A DNA stretch of 64,000 nucleotides from Clostridium sp. D33t1_170424_F3 (lineage in GTDB: Bacteria > Bacillota > Clostridia > Oscillospirales > Acutalibacteraceae): positions 1 through 64,000 of the forward strand of contig NZ_JADPEG010000013.1 of NCBI RefSeq assembly GCF_015667585.1. Direction: 5' to 3'. This document shows positions 40,396-50,397 of this stretch, piece after piece; positions within the stretch are counted from its first letter, which is position 1; each line of letters starts with the position of its first letter. The translations under genes were made by a program, and so were the position numbers. Below the pieces are notes generated by a model. The model was not told the DNA's origin and did not search any database. It worked only from the letters and a program-made list of their open reading frames with translations.

Positions 40396-43209
40396 ATGGC
40401 ATTGATCTCCTGCCCGGAATGCAGCCAACAGATTTCCACGCACGCAGAAAAATGCCCGCACTGCGGCCTGCCTGCCTCCTATTTCCCACAGGCGCAGGAC
40501 GGCGCGCCCGCTGCGGAGGGGATCGACTATGCCATGATCTCCGACATGCTCACATCCTTCGACCGGGACTACTGCTCCGCGTTCGGCGCGGACAACTACA
40601 TATCTTCCCGGCAGAAGGAACGAATGGCGCAGACCTACGCCCCTTATTTCCGCTGCCTCAAGGATAAGCTGGTTTACTCCTATGTGTGCGGACAGGCGCA
40701 GGCGCTGCGCGTGGACGTCAGCCAGCTCCAATCGTTTTTGCGGCGCTTTCTGCATCTGGACGCCGCCGTCACCGCGCACAATGAGCAGTATGTGGAGACA
40801 ATTCTGCACCGGGAAGCAGCATACTTCGACAATATTTTAAAGGATATTGACCCGGGTATCCGGCTGGACGACGAACAGCGCCGCGCCGTCATCACCGACG
40901 ACGACCACTGCCTGATGGTCGCCGGAGCCGGGGCGGGCAAAACCACCACAATGGCCGCGAAGGTCAAATATCTGGTGGAAAAGAAGCACGTCCTGCCGGA
41001 GGAAATCATCGTCATTTCCTACACCAACAAGGCGATCGGCGAGCTGAAGGAGCGCATCAACAAGGGGCTGAATATCCCCGCCAAAATCTGCACCTTCCAC
41101 GCGTTTGCCTTTGAGATTGTCAAGCGGTTTTCCGCAGCGCCACCGGAGATCAATTTTTCCTCCTATCAGATCGTGTTTGAAATGCTGGAAAAGGCCATCT
41201 TTGACAATAAGCCTCTGATGCGCAATCTGGTTTTGTTCATGGGTTACTATTTCGACCTGTCCGAGGACGTGTTTCAGTTCGCCTCCTTAAACCAGTACCA
41301 TCTGGTCAAGGCCTCACAGGACTATGAGACAATGAAAAGCGGCCTGGGCGAATACGTTAAAAAGGTGGAGCATCAGCGCCAGCGCCGCGTGAAGACCCTG
41401 ACCGGGGAGTACCTGCGTTCCATCCAGGAGGTGCAGATCGCCAATTTCCTGTACCTGAATGGGCTGGACTACGAATATGAGCGCCCCTATCCACTGCCCA
41501 TACCGGGCGCGCGCAAAACCTACACGCCGGATTTTTACATCACGCAGGGGGAGCACGCCGCCTATCTGGAGCATTACGGGCTGACGGAGAGCGGCTACAG
41601 CAACGTCTTCACTCCCCAGCAAATCGCCAAATACAAGAAATCCATCCGGGACAAACGGGCGCTGCACAAAAAAGGGAAAACCGAACTGCTGGAAACCTGG
41701 TCGCTTTACAACGACCGCAGGCCGCTGCTCGACCATCTGCGGGAAACCCTCGTTTCCGCCGGGTTCGTGCTCAAGCCGCGGAACCTGGACGAGGTATACC
41801 GAAAAATCGTGGAGACCGGCAAGGACAAATACGTGGTGCGCCTGATCCTGTTCCTGATGGAATTCATCGAGCAGTTCAAGACCTCCGGCTACACGGAAAA
41901 CGGATTCCGTCTGCTGCGCGAAAAGACGGACAATCCCCGTACGCTGCTCTTCCTGGACATCGCGGAGCAGGTCTATGCCCACTATCAGGAAACCCTGAAG
42001 CGGAACAACCAGATCGACTTTGCAGACATGATCAACGACGCGCACTTTTACTTGCAGGAAATCGAGCGGCAGGGCATTGCCCTGCCCTATAAATACATCA
42101 TCATCGACGAATTTCAGGACATCGCGCGCCAGCGCTTCAACCTGACCAAGCGCCTCTCTGAAATCACCAGGGCAAAGGTGGTGGCGGTCGGTGACGACTG
42201 GCAGTCCATTTACGCGTTCGCGGGGTCGGACATCACCCTGTTCACGCGTTTTCTGGAGCTGATGGGCTCCGGTACCGAGCTGAAAATCACGCACACCTAC
42301 CGCAATTCACAGGAGCTGATCGATATCGCGGGCGGGTTTGTGCAGAAAAATGCCGCGCAGATCCGCAAGCAGCTCATCTCCCCCAAACATTTGAAGGACC
42401 CCGTTGTGGTCCATCCCTTTGATGACGCATACAAACCGATGCAGGCGCTTGCCCGCGCCGTGCTCGAAATGATCGGCAAAATTGTCGCGGAATACGGGGC
42501 GCAATCCTCCATTCTACTGATCGGCCGGTACAATTACGACATGTACAAGCTGTTCCGCACCGGGCTGTTCGAGGAACGCCCCGGCAACCGGGTGTACTGC
42601 CCCCAGTATCCCAAGGTCCCACTCTCGTTCATGACGGCGCACAGCGCCAAAGGGCTCGGCTACGACAATGTCATTTTAATCAACATGTTTGAAGGGAAGT
42701 TCGGCTTCCCCTGCCAGCTGGAGGACGACCCCATTATGAAGCTGGTGACCTACGAGGACCGCAGCGTGCCGTTTGCGGAGGAACGCCGCCTGTTCTACGT
42801 CGCGCTGACCCGTACCAAAAACCGCGTCTATATCGCCGCGCCCAAGCAGCGCCCCTCCCGCTTTCTGGTTGAGCTGATCCGGGACTTCCACCTGCCGCAC
42901 GCGGCGGATATGAACCTGGAAACCGTCGACCTGTTTCAGCTCCGCTGCCCGGTATGCGGCTTTCCGCTCAAATACGAGTTCAACAAAAACTACGGGTTGA
43001 ACCTCTGGATGTGTACGAACGATGCGGAAGTCTGTGATTTCATGACCAACGACAAAGAACACCGGCACGATATTTTTCCCTGCGCCGCCTGTAAAGACGG
43101 TTTTATGATTGTCAAGCGCAGCCCCAAAACGGGAAATATCTTTTACGGCTGCACCAACTATACCAACACGGACCGGCCCTGCACGCATATGGAGCCGATC
43201 CGCGAATAA
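40396..43209 (+). CDS. UvrD/helicase-IV-like helicase with zinc ribbons and nuclease-like insertion
   Basis: A 937-residue superfamily 1 helicase. An N-terminal zinc ribbon (CPECSQQISTHAEKCPHC) is followed by the RecA-1 domain with Walker A GAGAGKTT near residue 178. Between motifs I and II is an insertion of about 250 residues in the pattern E-IANFLYLNGL-YEYERPY-YTPDFYI-YLEHYG (about 340-395). It looks like a PD-(D/E)XK-type nuclease, as seen in helicase IV relatives. Motif II is IIIDEFQD near 570, QSIYAFAGSD near 600 and TAHSAKGLGYDNV near 747. Two topoisomerase-type zinc ribbons close the protein (CPVC near 850, CAAC near 895). Likely role is DNA repair or foreign-DNA processing. Start follows AGGAG. 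Confidence 0.9.
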   Translation: MALISCPECSQQISTHAEKCPHCGLPASYFPQAQDGAPAAEGIDYAMISDMLTSFDRDYCSAFGADNYISSRQKERMAQTYAPYFRCLKDKLVYSYVCGQAQALRVDVSQLQSFLRRFLHLDAAVTAHNEQYVETILHREAAYFDNILKDIDPGIRLDDEQRRAVITDDDHCLMVAGAGAGKTTTMAAKVKYLVEKKHVLPEEIIVISYTNKAIGELKERINKGLNIPAKICTFHAFAFEIVKRFSAAPPEINFSSYQIVFEMLEKAIFDNKPLMRNLVLFMGYYFDLSEDVFQFASLNQYHLVKASQDYETMKSGLGEYVKKVEHQRQRRVKTLTGEYLRSIQEVQIANFLYLNGLDYEYERPYPLPIPGARKTYTPDFYITQGEHAAYLEHYGLTESGYSNVFTPQQIAKYKKSIRDKRALHKKGKTELLETWSLYNDRRPLLDHLRETLVSAGFVLKPRNLDEVYRKIVETGKDKYVVRLILFLMEFIEQFKTSGYTENGFRLLREKTDNPRTLLFLDIAEQVYAHYQETLKRNNQIDFADMINDAHFYLQEIERQGIALPYKYIIIDEFQDIARQRFNLTKRLSEITRAKVVAVGDDWQSIYAFAGSDITLFTRFLELMGSGTELKITHTYRNSQELIDIAGGFVQKNAAQIRKQLISPKHLKDPVVVHPFDDAYKPMQALARAVLEMIGKIVAEYGAQSSILLIGRYNYDMYKLFRTGLFEERPGNRVYCPQYPKVPLSFMTAHSAKGLGYDNVILINMFEGKFGFPCQLEDDPIMKLVTYEDRSVPFAEERRLFYVALTRTKNRVYIAAPKQRPSRFLVELIRDFHLPHAADMNLETVDLFQLRCPVCGFPLKYEFNKNYGLNLWMCTNDAEVCDFMTNDKEHRHDIFPCAACKDGFMIVKRSPKTGNIFYGCTNYTNTDRPCTHMEPIRE

Positions 43210-43241
43210 CCGCCTGAATCGCCGCAATCCATTACCACATA

Positions 43242-43300
43242 AAAAATCCCGGCCAAGCAGGGGCAGGCAAGCAGCCGCCCTGTTGGCCGGGATTTTTATT
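43242..43300. terminator. Terminator of the helicase gene
   Basis: Arms AAAAATCCCGGCCAA and TTGGCCGGGATTTTT (43283-43297) enclose a GC-rich inner stem, with T-rich sequence following. The next 195 bp up to the protease start are AT-rich and hold no gene. Confidence 0.85.
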
Positions 43301-43495
43301 TTATCCACGCTTTGGTCAATAGCGCCCTGCGTCTCCGACAGATCTATTTAAAATTTGGCGATTTGCATCAATATCGTTCTAATTAAATAACTACTTGGTG
43401 AAATTTGACAAAACCTTGCATCGGCGCATATCTAGGTACAGGAAGAACAGGCCGTTCTATCACGTGCCTTGCAACACTGAAGGAGTGGAAAACAA

Positions 43496-45916
43496 TTGAA
43501 AATAAATGTAATACGGGGCGGTAAAGTGCTGTCTCTGCTGGTGGCGCTGTCCCTGCTGGTCTGTACCTTTGGGAGCGCCGGCGTCTCTGCCAGCGGGCAG
43601 CCTGCAAAGGAAGCTCTGGCGGCAAGCCTCGCCATGAGTGAAATCAATCCCGCGGCGATGGAATCTTCCGTCCAAACCGGGGACAAACCAACGGATCACA
43701 GCGGGTCTTTGGGTTACGTGCATCCCTACATCGACCCGTCCTACCTGCGGGAGGGAACCTTCTCGGAAACGCCTGCACAGGCGGAAACTGGATTCCCCGG
43801 CGCTTTCAGCGTTCCAGACAACGGAATGGTAACAGGCACGGTACGCAACCAGACCAACTGGGGAACCTGCTGGGCTTTCGCCGCGGTTGGCGCGGCGGAG
43901 TCTTCCCTCTATCCGAACGATCAAACAACGCTTTCCCCGCGCCACCTGGCCTATTTTACCTACCACGGCACGGCGAATCCAGCCCTGCCGGAGGACAGGA
44001 CGGACGGCGACACCTTCCATCCCTATGCATTCAATGCCAGCGAAACAGCGGGCCGGTGGCATCCGTGGTACGAATACGGTGGGAACTCCTTTATGGCCAA
44101 CGCCACTCTGTCCCGCATTGGGTTTCAGACCGACGCTGCCGTTCCCTATCCGGAACGCTACGACTTTTTTGACTCTTCCAAACTGGATTCCTACGGAACC
44201 CCGGCGCTGAAAGATGATTACCTGCAGGAATACGGCGACGTTGCAGAGGGCTATCATTTTACAGCGCCTTACCGGCTGGTAGAGAGCAACTACCTGCCGA
44301 CGAAAGATCTCAACGGAAACTGGAATGGCGATGCAGTCAAAAAAGCCCTGATGGATGGATACAGCGTATCCGTCTCTTACGCATCCGGCTCCTATAACGA
44401 CTATCCGCTCAGCGACGGCTCTGTGATCATCGCCCAGCAGTACAACGGGCCGAACCGGGTAAACATCAACCATGCGGTACAAATTGTGGGCTGGAACGAT
44501 CAGATTCCCAAAGAGGCGTTTCGCGCCACGTCTGGCAGACTGCCAACAGGCGACGGCGGCTGGCTGATCCGGAACAGCTGGGGCGAAAATTGGGGCATGG
44601 ACGGGTGCTTCTATCTCTCCTATGAGGACAGCTCCCTATCCGAAACCTGTCAGTTCATCGCTTCCGCCGACCAACCATATGACCACAATTATCAATACGA
44701 CGGCGCCGGCTGGAGCACCACGGTAGGCGCAACAGGCAATCCGACCAAACCGGTCTATATGTCCAACGTCTTTACCGCCACCGGCGATGAAACCATTCAG
44801 GCCACGGCGTTTTACACCACCGCGCACCATGCGGTCTATTCCATTCAGGTTTACACGGATCTGAAATTTGCAGGCGACCCGGCCAGCGGTACGCCGGCCT
44901 TTTCTGAAGAACAGAAGGGGACGCAGCCTTACGCGGGCTACCATACCGTCCCTCTGGAGCTTCCGGTCAACGTGAAAAAGGGAGAAAAATTTGCGGTCGT
45001 GGTAAAAATTCAGAACCCTGACGCGGACAACCGCGCCCGGTACGCATCAGCGATTTATCCCGTTGCGTGCGAGCTGGACGGCTACTGCGACGGGGTGCGC
45101 TGCGACGCCTCCATCCGCCCCGGTGAAAGCTTCATCAGCTTTAACGGCGGCGAATGGCTGGACCTTGCCGATTACGGCGATCTGCAGCAGGGCAAATCCG
45201 GCAGGAGCATCGTCACACCCGCCAATATCTGTTTAAAGGCTTTTACCGTGGACGGCCACGAAAGCAGGCTTCCGCTGCAAAAGGCGGTCAACGACGCCAA
45301 AAAAGTGATGGAACTGCCCAAATACTACAATGCATCCACCAGGGACGCGTTCGACCGCGCTCTGGCAAATGCGGAACGCCTGCTGAAGCAGCCCTCCGCC
45401 GCTGCTGCGGAAATCACCGGCGCGGCAAACGCACTGCAAACCGCAACGAACGCCTTAAACGGCCAGCCCACAAACCTGACCGCTCTGCGGAATTCCATTA
45501 CCGCCGCCGAAGCCGCAAAAAGCGCCGCGGCCTATCTCTACGGCGGCGCGGACCAGAAGGCCGCTCTGGACGTCGCGTTGCAGGCGGCCCAACAGGCGGT
45601 CCATAAAACCGCGCCGACGCAAAAGGAAGCCGACCACGCAAAGGCCGCTCTTGACACGGCAATGGCGGCTTTAAACGGTGCAGCGCCTGTCCATACCGCC
45701 GCGTTGGAGACTTCCATCGCCGCTGCGGAGTCTATCAAACAGACGGACGCGTACCTCTATGAATGCGATATAAAGAGGGCGGCGCTGGACCATGCGCTGG
45801 TAAACGCCGAGCAGATTTTGCACAAGGTCAGCCATACGCAGGCGGAGGTCGATCACGCAAAGAACGCTTTGGACCTTGCCTGTATGGTGCTCGATGGCAA
45901 AAAACAGGGCCTTTAA
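43496..45916 (+). CDS. Secreted papain-family (C1) cysteine protease with FIVAR repeats
   Basis: An 806-residue secreted protein. The signal peptide spans about 10-33. The papain-like domain spans about 105-375, with catalytic Cys in NWGTCWAFA near 125, His in NHAVQIVGW near 325 and Asn in IRNSWGENWG near 359. A beta-rich lectin-like region (about 385-575) follows, as in bacterial C1 peptidases with a lectin-like partner domain. It ends with three FIVAR-type helical repeats (about 585-800), each with a ...YLY...KAALDxAL...A..H pattern. It lacks the C-terminal domain shared by the three glycosidases and any LPXTG signal. Start is TTG at 43496 after AAGGAG; no nearer ATG fits. Confidence 0.9.
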   Translation: MKINVIRGGKVLSLLVALSLLVCTFGSAGVSASGQPAKEALAASLAMSEINPAAMESSVQTGDKPTDHSGSLGYVHPYIDPSYLREGTFSETPAQAETGFPGAFSVPDNGMVTGTVRNQTNWGTCWAFAAVGAAESSLYPNDQTTLSPRHLAYFTYHGTANPALPEDRTDGDTFHPYAFNASETAGRWHPWYEYGGNSFMANATLSRIGFQTDAAVPYPERYDFFDSSKLDSYGTPALKDDYLQEYGDVAEGYHFTAPYRLVESNYLPTKDLNGNWNGDAVKKALMDGYSVSVSYASGSYNDYPLSDGSVIIAQQYNGPNRVNINHAVQIVGWNDQIPKEAFRATSGRLPTGDGGWLIRNSWGENWGMDGCFYLSYEDSSLSETCQFIASADQPYDHNYQYDGAGWSTTVGATGNPTKPVYMSNVFTATGDETIQATAFYTTAHHAVYSIQVYTDLKFAGDPASGTPAFSEEQKGTQPYAGYHTVPLELPVNVKKGEKFAVVVKIQNPDADNRARYASAIYPVACELDGYCDGVRCDASIRPGESFISFNGGEWLDLADYGDLQQGKSGRSIVTPANICLKAFTVDGHESRLPLQKAVNDAKKVMELPKYYNASTRDAFDRALANAERLLKQPSAAAAEITGAANALQTATNALNGQPTNLTALRNSITAAEAAKSAAAYLYGGADQKAALDVALQAAQQAVHKTAPTQKEADHAKAALDTAMAALNGAAPVHTAALETSIAAAESIKQTDAYLYECDIKRAALDHALVNAEQILHKVSHTQAEVDHAKNALDLACMVLDGKKQGL

Positions 45917-45966
45917 ACCGTTCTCCTTGACCACATGGAATCCCTGCAAACAATCCCGCATATTGC

Positions 45967-46007
45967 GGAACCCGGAGCGCGGATCCGCGCTCCGGGTTCC
46001 GTTTTTT
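45967..46007 (+). terminator. Terminator of the protease gene
   Basis: A perfect palindromic stem, GGAACCCGGAGCGCGG and its complement, is followed by GTTTTTT on the + strand. Confidence 0.92.
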
Positions 46008-46050
46008 ACATTTTAATCATTTTGCCGCCTATCCAACTTGTCCATGCGCT

Positions 46051-46731
46051 TTATTCATCCGTCAGGCTGCGCAGACCCACAACATGGTTGACCGGCAGGG
46101 AGAACGCCGCCGCCACGCGCTCTCTTTTGGAACCGGCCTGTTCCATGATGGCGCGCATGATGTTCTTTTCATCCTTCTGCTTCGCGACAATGTAAATCAG
46201 TTCCTGTTCCGAAGCGATGGACACCCCGAAAAACGGTGTAGCGCTCTTTTCTCCAACCCCTTTGGCATGCACGATGGTGCCGCCGCCAGCGTTGGCGCTG
46301 CGCGCCGCGTCCATCACCTCCTCGGTATGGCCCCTCTGCACAATGACCACCACCAGGGAAAAGCGGGTTTCTTCCATTTCCGTCACCTCATTTTGTTCTG
46401 TATTTTGTCCGTGGGTCAAATATTGCAGGCTGCCGGAATTCGCCGCGCTCCGCAACGGGATGGTAAACGCAATTCCATTGCCCGGCACATCGATCTGCAT
46501 GGTACGCATCAGCCCCCGCAGCATTTTCGCCGCCAGCGTCCCGGAAACCACGGAGGAGATCATCACCTTCTCTGTTTTTTCGATTCCCAAACGGTCCAGG
46601 GTTTTCTTCTGTGCGGTCCCCTCACATAGGACGGCTGTCATCGTATGGATTCCGTTGTCATAAAAATATTGCTGGAAGGCTTCTCCGTATTCCCGTTTGG
46701 CTACCGTAACCAAATAGTACATATTGCTCAT
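46051..46731 (-). CDS. PII-like protein (tandem PII-fold) paired with DUF1538
   Basis: A 226-residue cytosolic protein. The C-terminal half (about 122-226) has the PII/GlnB-like order: SLVVVIVQRGHTEEVMDAARSANAGGGTIVHAKGVG, FGVSIASEQELIYIVAKQKDEKNIMRAI. The N-terminal half (YYLVTVAKREYGEAFQQYFYDNG...) resembles a second, diverged copy. PII-like proteins next to DUF1538 membrane proteins probably gate or sense for them. The uridylylated Tyr of GlnB is not visible. It starts 12 bp after the DUF1538 gene with GAGGAG, so it is in the same operon, just downstream of glutamine synthetase. Confidence 0.8.
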   Translation of the reverse strand: MSNMYYLVTVAKREYGEAFQQYFYDNGIHTMTAVLCEGTAQKKTLDRLGIEKTEKVMISSVVSGTLAAKMLRGLMRTMQIDVPGNGIAFTIPLRSAANSGSLQYLTHGQNTEQNEVTEMEETRFSLVVVIVQRGHTEEVMDAARSANAGGGTIVHAKGVGEKSATPFFGVSIASEQELIYIVAKQKDEKNIMRAIMEQAGSKRERVAAAFSLPVNHVVGLRSLTDE

Positions 46732-46743
46732 GATGTCTCCTCT

Positions 46744-48288
46744 TTAAAACGTGATGACGTCGTCCTCTTCCGGGAGGGCGGGTGTGTCTTCCGTCGTTTC
46801 CGTGTCTTCTGACTTGTATTTGTAATATACGCCCAGCACCTGAATGGTAATCAGCGGCGTCATGGCCACCATCGCCACTACGCCGAACGCGTCCACCACT
46901 ACATTTCCGCCCACGCCGCTGCAGGTTCCCATCGCCAGCGGCAAAAGAAAGGTCGCCGTCATGGGGCCGGAAGCCACGCCGCCGGAGTCAAATGCAATGG
47001 CGGTAAACAGCGCGGGAGAGAAAAACGTAAGAACCCCGGCGATCAGATAACCGGGTACCAGCAGGTACAGGATCGGCAGACCGGTGACAATCCGCAGCAT
47101 GGCAAGCCCCACCGAAATGGAAACACCGATCGAGAGGCTGGTGGACAAGGCTTTTTTGGGAATCGCCCCGGCGGTAATGGTAACCACCTGCCGATTCAGC
47201 ACATGGACAGCCGGCTCCGCCGCTACAATGAAATATCCGATGACCATACCGATCGGCACAATGATCCAGCTGTGCTCCATGCTGCCGATGAGCTGCCCGA
47301 TATAGTTGCCCACGGGCATGAAACCGACGTTGACGCCGGTGAGAAACAGCACCAGGCCGACATATGTATAGACAAGGCCGACACATATTTTTATCAGCTC
47401 CCCCTTTTTCAGATGGAGCTTTGTCATCTGGAACAGGATAAAAAACGCCAGAATGGGACAAAGCGCGATCGCGACTTCCTCCACGTACTTGGGCAGGGAG
47501 GATAAAAACAGCTGGGAAAGCTCCCTGGAATCGGCGATTTCCGGAATCGTCACGGGGATATACTCGCCCGTACCGGCGCTGTACAGGATTCCCAGGATCA
47601 GCACGGCAATGATCGGGCCGACGGAGCACAGGGCGACCAGGCCGAAGCTGTCGTTTTCCGCGTCACTGTCGCTCCGGATAGCAGCGACGCCGACGCCCAG
47701 CGCCATGATGAACGGCACCGTCATGGGACCGGTGGTGACGCCGCCGGAGTCAAACGCGACAGAGAGAAACTCCCTTGGAACAAACTGGGCCAACAGAAAT
47801 ACAAACGCATAGACCCCGATCAGCAGATAGGACAGTTTGATACGGAACAGCATGCGCAGCATGGCGACCACAAGGAAGACGCCGACGCCAACCGCAACCG
47901 CGAGAATCAGGGTCATGTTGGGGATACCGGGCACCTGCTCGGCCAACACCTGCAGATCCGGCTCGGACATGGTGATGAAGATTCCCACCAACAGGCTCAC
48001 CAGCACAATCAGCCACACGCTGCGGGATTTGGTGACGGCGGAACCAACATGGGTGCCGATGGGCGTCATCGCCATATCGGTACCCAGTGTAAAAAAGCCC
48101 ATGCCGAGGATCAGCAGCAGCGCCCCCAGGACGAACCCCATCAGCAGGCCGTTCGGGACCGGGGAAATGGTAAAGCAAAGCAAAAAGACGATACCTGTCA
48201 CCGGCAGCACCGACGACAGGGATTCTTTCAGCTTTTCTGAGAGAATGGTCCGGTTTTGTTTTAATAATGGAAGTTTTGTTCTGCTCAC
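46744..48288 (-). CDS. DUF1538 membrane protein (duplicated transporter-like)
   Basis: A 514-residue membrane protein with about 12 hydrophobic segments in two homologous halves. The duplicated signatures are AFDSGGVTTGPMTVPF near residue 185 and AFDSGGVASGPMTATF near 435. Other repeats are SEPDLQVLAEQVP and AEPAVHVLNRQV. DUF1538 proteins are assumed to be transporters; the substrate is unproven. The start is GTG at 48288 after GAGG; a longer open frame upstream lacks a site. The linked PII-like gene and the neighbouring glutamine synthetase suggest a nitrogen or energy-linked role. Confidence 0.85.
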   Translation of the reverse strand: MSRTKLPLLKQNRTILSEKLKESLSSVLPVTGIVFLLCFTISPVPNGLLMGFVLGALLLILGMGFFTLGTDMAMTPIGTHVGSAVTKSRSVWLIVLVSLLVGIFITMSEPDLQVLAEQVPGIPNMTLILAVAVGVGVFLVVAMLRMLFRIKLSYLLIGVYAFVFLLAQFVPREFLSVAFDSGGVTTGPMTVPFIMALGVGVAAIRSDSDAENDSFGLVALCSVGPIIAVLILGILYSAGTGEYIPVTIPEIADSRELSQLFLSSLPKYVEEVAIALCPILAFFILFQMTKLHLKKGELIKICVGLVYTYVGLVLFLTGVNVGFMPVGNYIGQLIGSMEHSWIIVPIGMVIGYFIVAAEPAVHVLNRQVVTITAGAIPKKALSTSLSIGVSISVGLAMLRIVTGLPILYLLVPGYLIAGVLTFFSPALFTAIAFDSGGVASGPMTATFLLPLAMGTCSGVGGNVVVDAFGVVAMVAMTPLITIQVLGVYYKYKSEDTETTEDTPALPEEDDVITF

Positions 48289-48469
48289 ATAACACCTCTT
48301 TCTATACTCTTGTTGCAGGACGGACAATCTATCTAAAACTGATTTTGGTTCCTGTATGATTTTATTCGATATGAAATTATAACATACGCGGCCGGAGGAA
48401 AGAAAGCTTTTCTGCAAAATCTGTTGGCGTCATCTTTGTACATCATAATAGGATTCACTAAAACGCGTG

Positions 48470-48507
48470 AAAAACCAAAAGACCGCCGATAAGAATCAGC
48501 GGTCTTT
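48470..48507 (-). terminator. Terminator of glutamine synthetase
   Basis: A 9-bp perfect stem (AAAGACCGC/GCGGTCTTT) is followed on the minus strand by a T-rich run. It separates glnA from the DUF1538/PII operon, so those two are separate units unless read-through occurs. Confidence 0.85.
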
Positions 48508-48561
48508 CTAATGTACGTTCTGAATGGAGTTTGAATCTGTCCGAACTCCGTTTCCTTACGA

Positions 48562-49986
48562 TCAGATATTATAATATTTTTCAAACTCCGCGGGATGCGG
48601 GATCGAGGCGATCTGGCGGCACTCTTCACGCTTGGACTTTATAAAATTCCTGAGAAGCTCCTCTGGGAACACGCTGCCCGCCGTCAGATAACCGTGGTCC
48701 GCCTCCAGGGCGTCGAGGGCCGCATCAAGAGAGACGGGCAGGCTTTTCAGCTTTGCTTTTTCTTCATCGGAAAGCGTATATAGGTTTACATCATAGGGCC
48801 CCCAGCCGTTTTCATGCGGGTCGATTTTGTTTTTGACGCCATCCAGGCCCGCCATCAAAATCGCGGCGTAACAGAAATAGGGATTGCAGGTTGCGTCGGG
48901 ATTGCGAAGCTCAAAGCGGCGTTTGTCAGGGCTCTTCGCATAGGCCGGAATCCGGATGACCGCACTGCGGTTTGAAGTGGCGTAGCCCACGGTGACGGGC
49001 GCTTCAAATCCGGGCACCAATCTCTTAAAGGAGTTCGTGCTGGGATTGGTGAGCGCACACAGCGAATGGATGTGCTGTAACAGTCCCCCCATAAAATAGT
49101 GAGCCGTCTCGCTCAAATGCGCGTAGCCGCCATCGTCCGAGAAAACAGGCTGCCCGTCTTTCATCAACAGCATATGTACATGCATCCCGCTGCCTGCCTC
49201 GCCGAAGATCGGCTTGGGCATAAACGTAGCCGTCTTTCCATACTTTAAGGCGGTATTATGGACAATATATTTAATCATCATTGTGGCGTCGGCCATCTTG
49301 GACATCTGGCCCAGCTGGGGCTCAATCTCAAACTGGCCCGAAGCCGCGACCTCCGGATGATGATAATTGATCTCGATGCCGGCCTCTTTCATCAGCAGGC
49401 ACATCTCACTGCGGCACTCATAGGACTGGTCAAAGGGCTTGGCAATATGATACGCCTTCTGTTTGGGGATGACGCAGCCCTTCCCTTCCACCGCGCTGTT
49501 CCAGTAGGACTGCTGGGCGTCCATGGTAACGCCGACGCTGTTGGGCTGCACTTCCCAGCCCACCTGGTCAAACAAGTAGAATTCAAATTCGGGAAGGATC
49601 AGCATGGTATCGGCAATGCCGCTGTCTTTCATATACTGCTCGGCGGCCAAAACGATATTGCGCGGATACTGGGTCAGAGGACGGTTTTCCGGATTATCAA
49701 TGACCATGGCGTTGCCGGTCATTGAAAGCGTTGGAATCTGGCAGAAGGGATCGACGACAGCCGTATCCAGGTCAGGGATGAAAACCATATCGCTTTTCTC
49801 AACCACGGCGTATCCGTAATTGGAAGCGTCAAACCCGATGCCGTACTGCATCGTATCGGCGGACAAATTCTCCGCCGGTATGGTCACATGCCGATATTGC
49901 CCATTGATATCGACCATTTTAAAATCAACCATTTGAATGTTTTTCTCTCGAATAAGGGATTTTATTTCCTGTATTTCCCTTGCCAT
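48562..49986 (-). CDS. glnA: Glutamine synthetase (type I)
   Basis: A 474-residue enzyme making glutamine from glutamate, ammonia and ATP. Family motifs are the N-terminal DVNG-like MVDINGQYRHVTIP, GFDASNYGY near 60, EVAASGQFEIEP near 235 (metal and substrate residues), FGEAGSGMHVHMLL near 282, NPSTNSFKRLVPGFEAPV near 330 and NRSAVIRIP near 355. It is somewhat longer than GSI-alpha enzymes. The start at 49986 has GAGGAG upstream and a strong promoter at 50021-50049. It is likely the main ammonia-assimilating gene here. Confidence 0.95.
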   Translation of the reverse strand: MAREIQEIKSLIREKNIQMVDFKMVDINGQYRHVTIPAENLSADTMQYGIGFDASNYGYAVVEKSDMVFIPDLDTAVVDPFCQIPTLSMTGNAMVIDNPENRPLTQYPRNIVLAAEQYMKDSGIADTMLILPEFEFYLFDQVGWEVQPNSVGVTMDAQQSYWNSAVEGKGCVIPKQKAYHIAKPFDQSYECRSEMCLLMKEAGIEINYHHPEVAASGQFEIEPQLGQMSKMADATMMIKYIVHNTALKYGKTATFMPKPIFGEAGSGMHVHMLLMKDGQPVFSDDGGYAHLSETAHYFMGGLLQHIHSLCALTNPSTNSFKRLVPGFEAPVTVGYATSNRSAVIRIPAYAKSPDKRRFELRNPDATCNPYFCYAAILMAGLDGVKNKIDPHENGWGPYDVNLYTLSDEEKAKLKSLPVSLDAALDALEADHGYLTAGSVFPEELLRNFIKSKREECRQIASIPHPAEFEKYYNI

Positions 49987-50020
49987 AAGATCACTCCTCT
50001 TTGTAAAAATCAACAAAATC

Positions 50021-50049
50021 ATCATATCATTTTTTTATTTTTGAGTCAA
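50021..50049 (-). promoter_or_regulatory. Promoter of glnA
   Basis: TTGACT (50044-50049), a 17-bp spacer and TATGAT (50021-50026) on the minus strand, with a leader of about 27 nt. The region 50050-50310 beyond it is AT-rich and contains no gene I can support. Confidence 0.75.
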
Positions 50050-50311
50050 CAAGCGAAAAAGTGATTTTCACAAAGAGGATCGGATAATTATTTTGATGTT
50101 TCACCTTGTGTAATCAATTATTGTTTCATGGAGGTATTAAAATACAAAAAGCCCAAACTCGCATTTGCAAAATAAACACAACTTACCATTAATCATGTTC
50201 TTACGATTCCCGCTATTTTAAATCCTGTTTTTCAACTTCACTTTTCAGTGTAATGACGATACTTTGATCTCTTTCATTTATGAAACTAACACGAATACAA
50301 GTATAGCAAAA

Positions 50312-50335
50312 GGCCGCCGACAAACGTCGGCAGCC
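50312..50335 (-). terminator. Terminator of the 71-residue protein gene
   Basis: A GC-rich stem around CCGAC/GTCGG is followed on the minus strand by TTTTGC, about 60 bp past the stop. Confidence 0.7.
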
Positions 50336-50397
50336 TCTCCAAGTTGTTCGGTGTGTAATTATAGGATTTGGAGATAAAGCGTTTAGCTTATCCCCGA

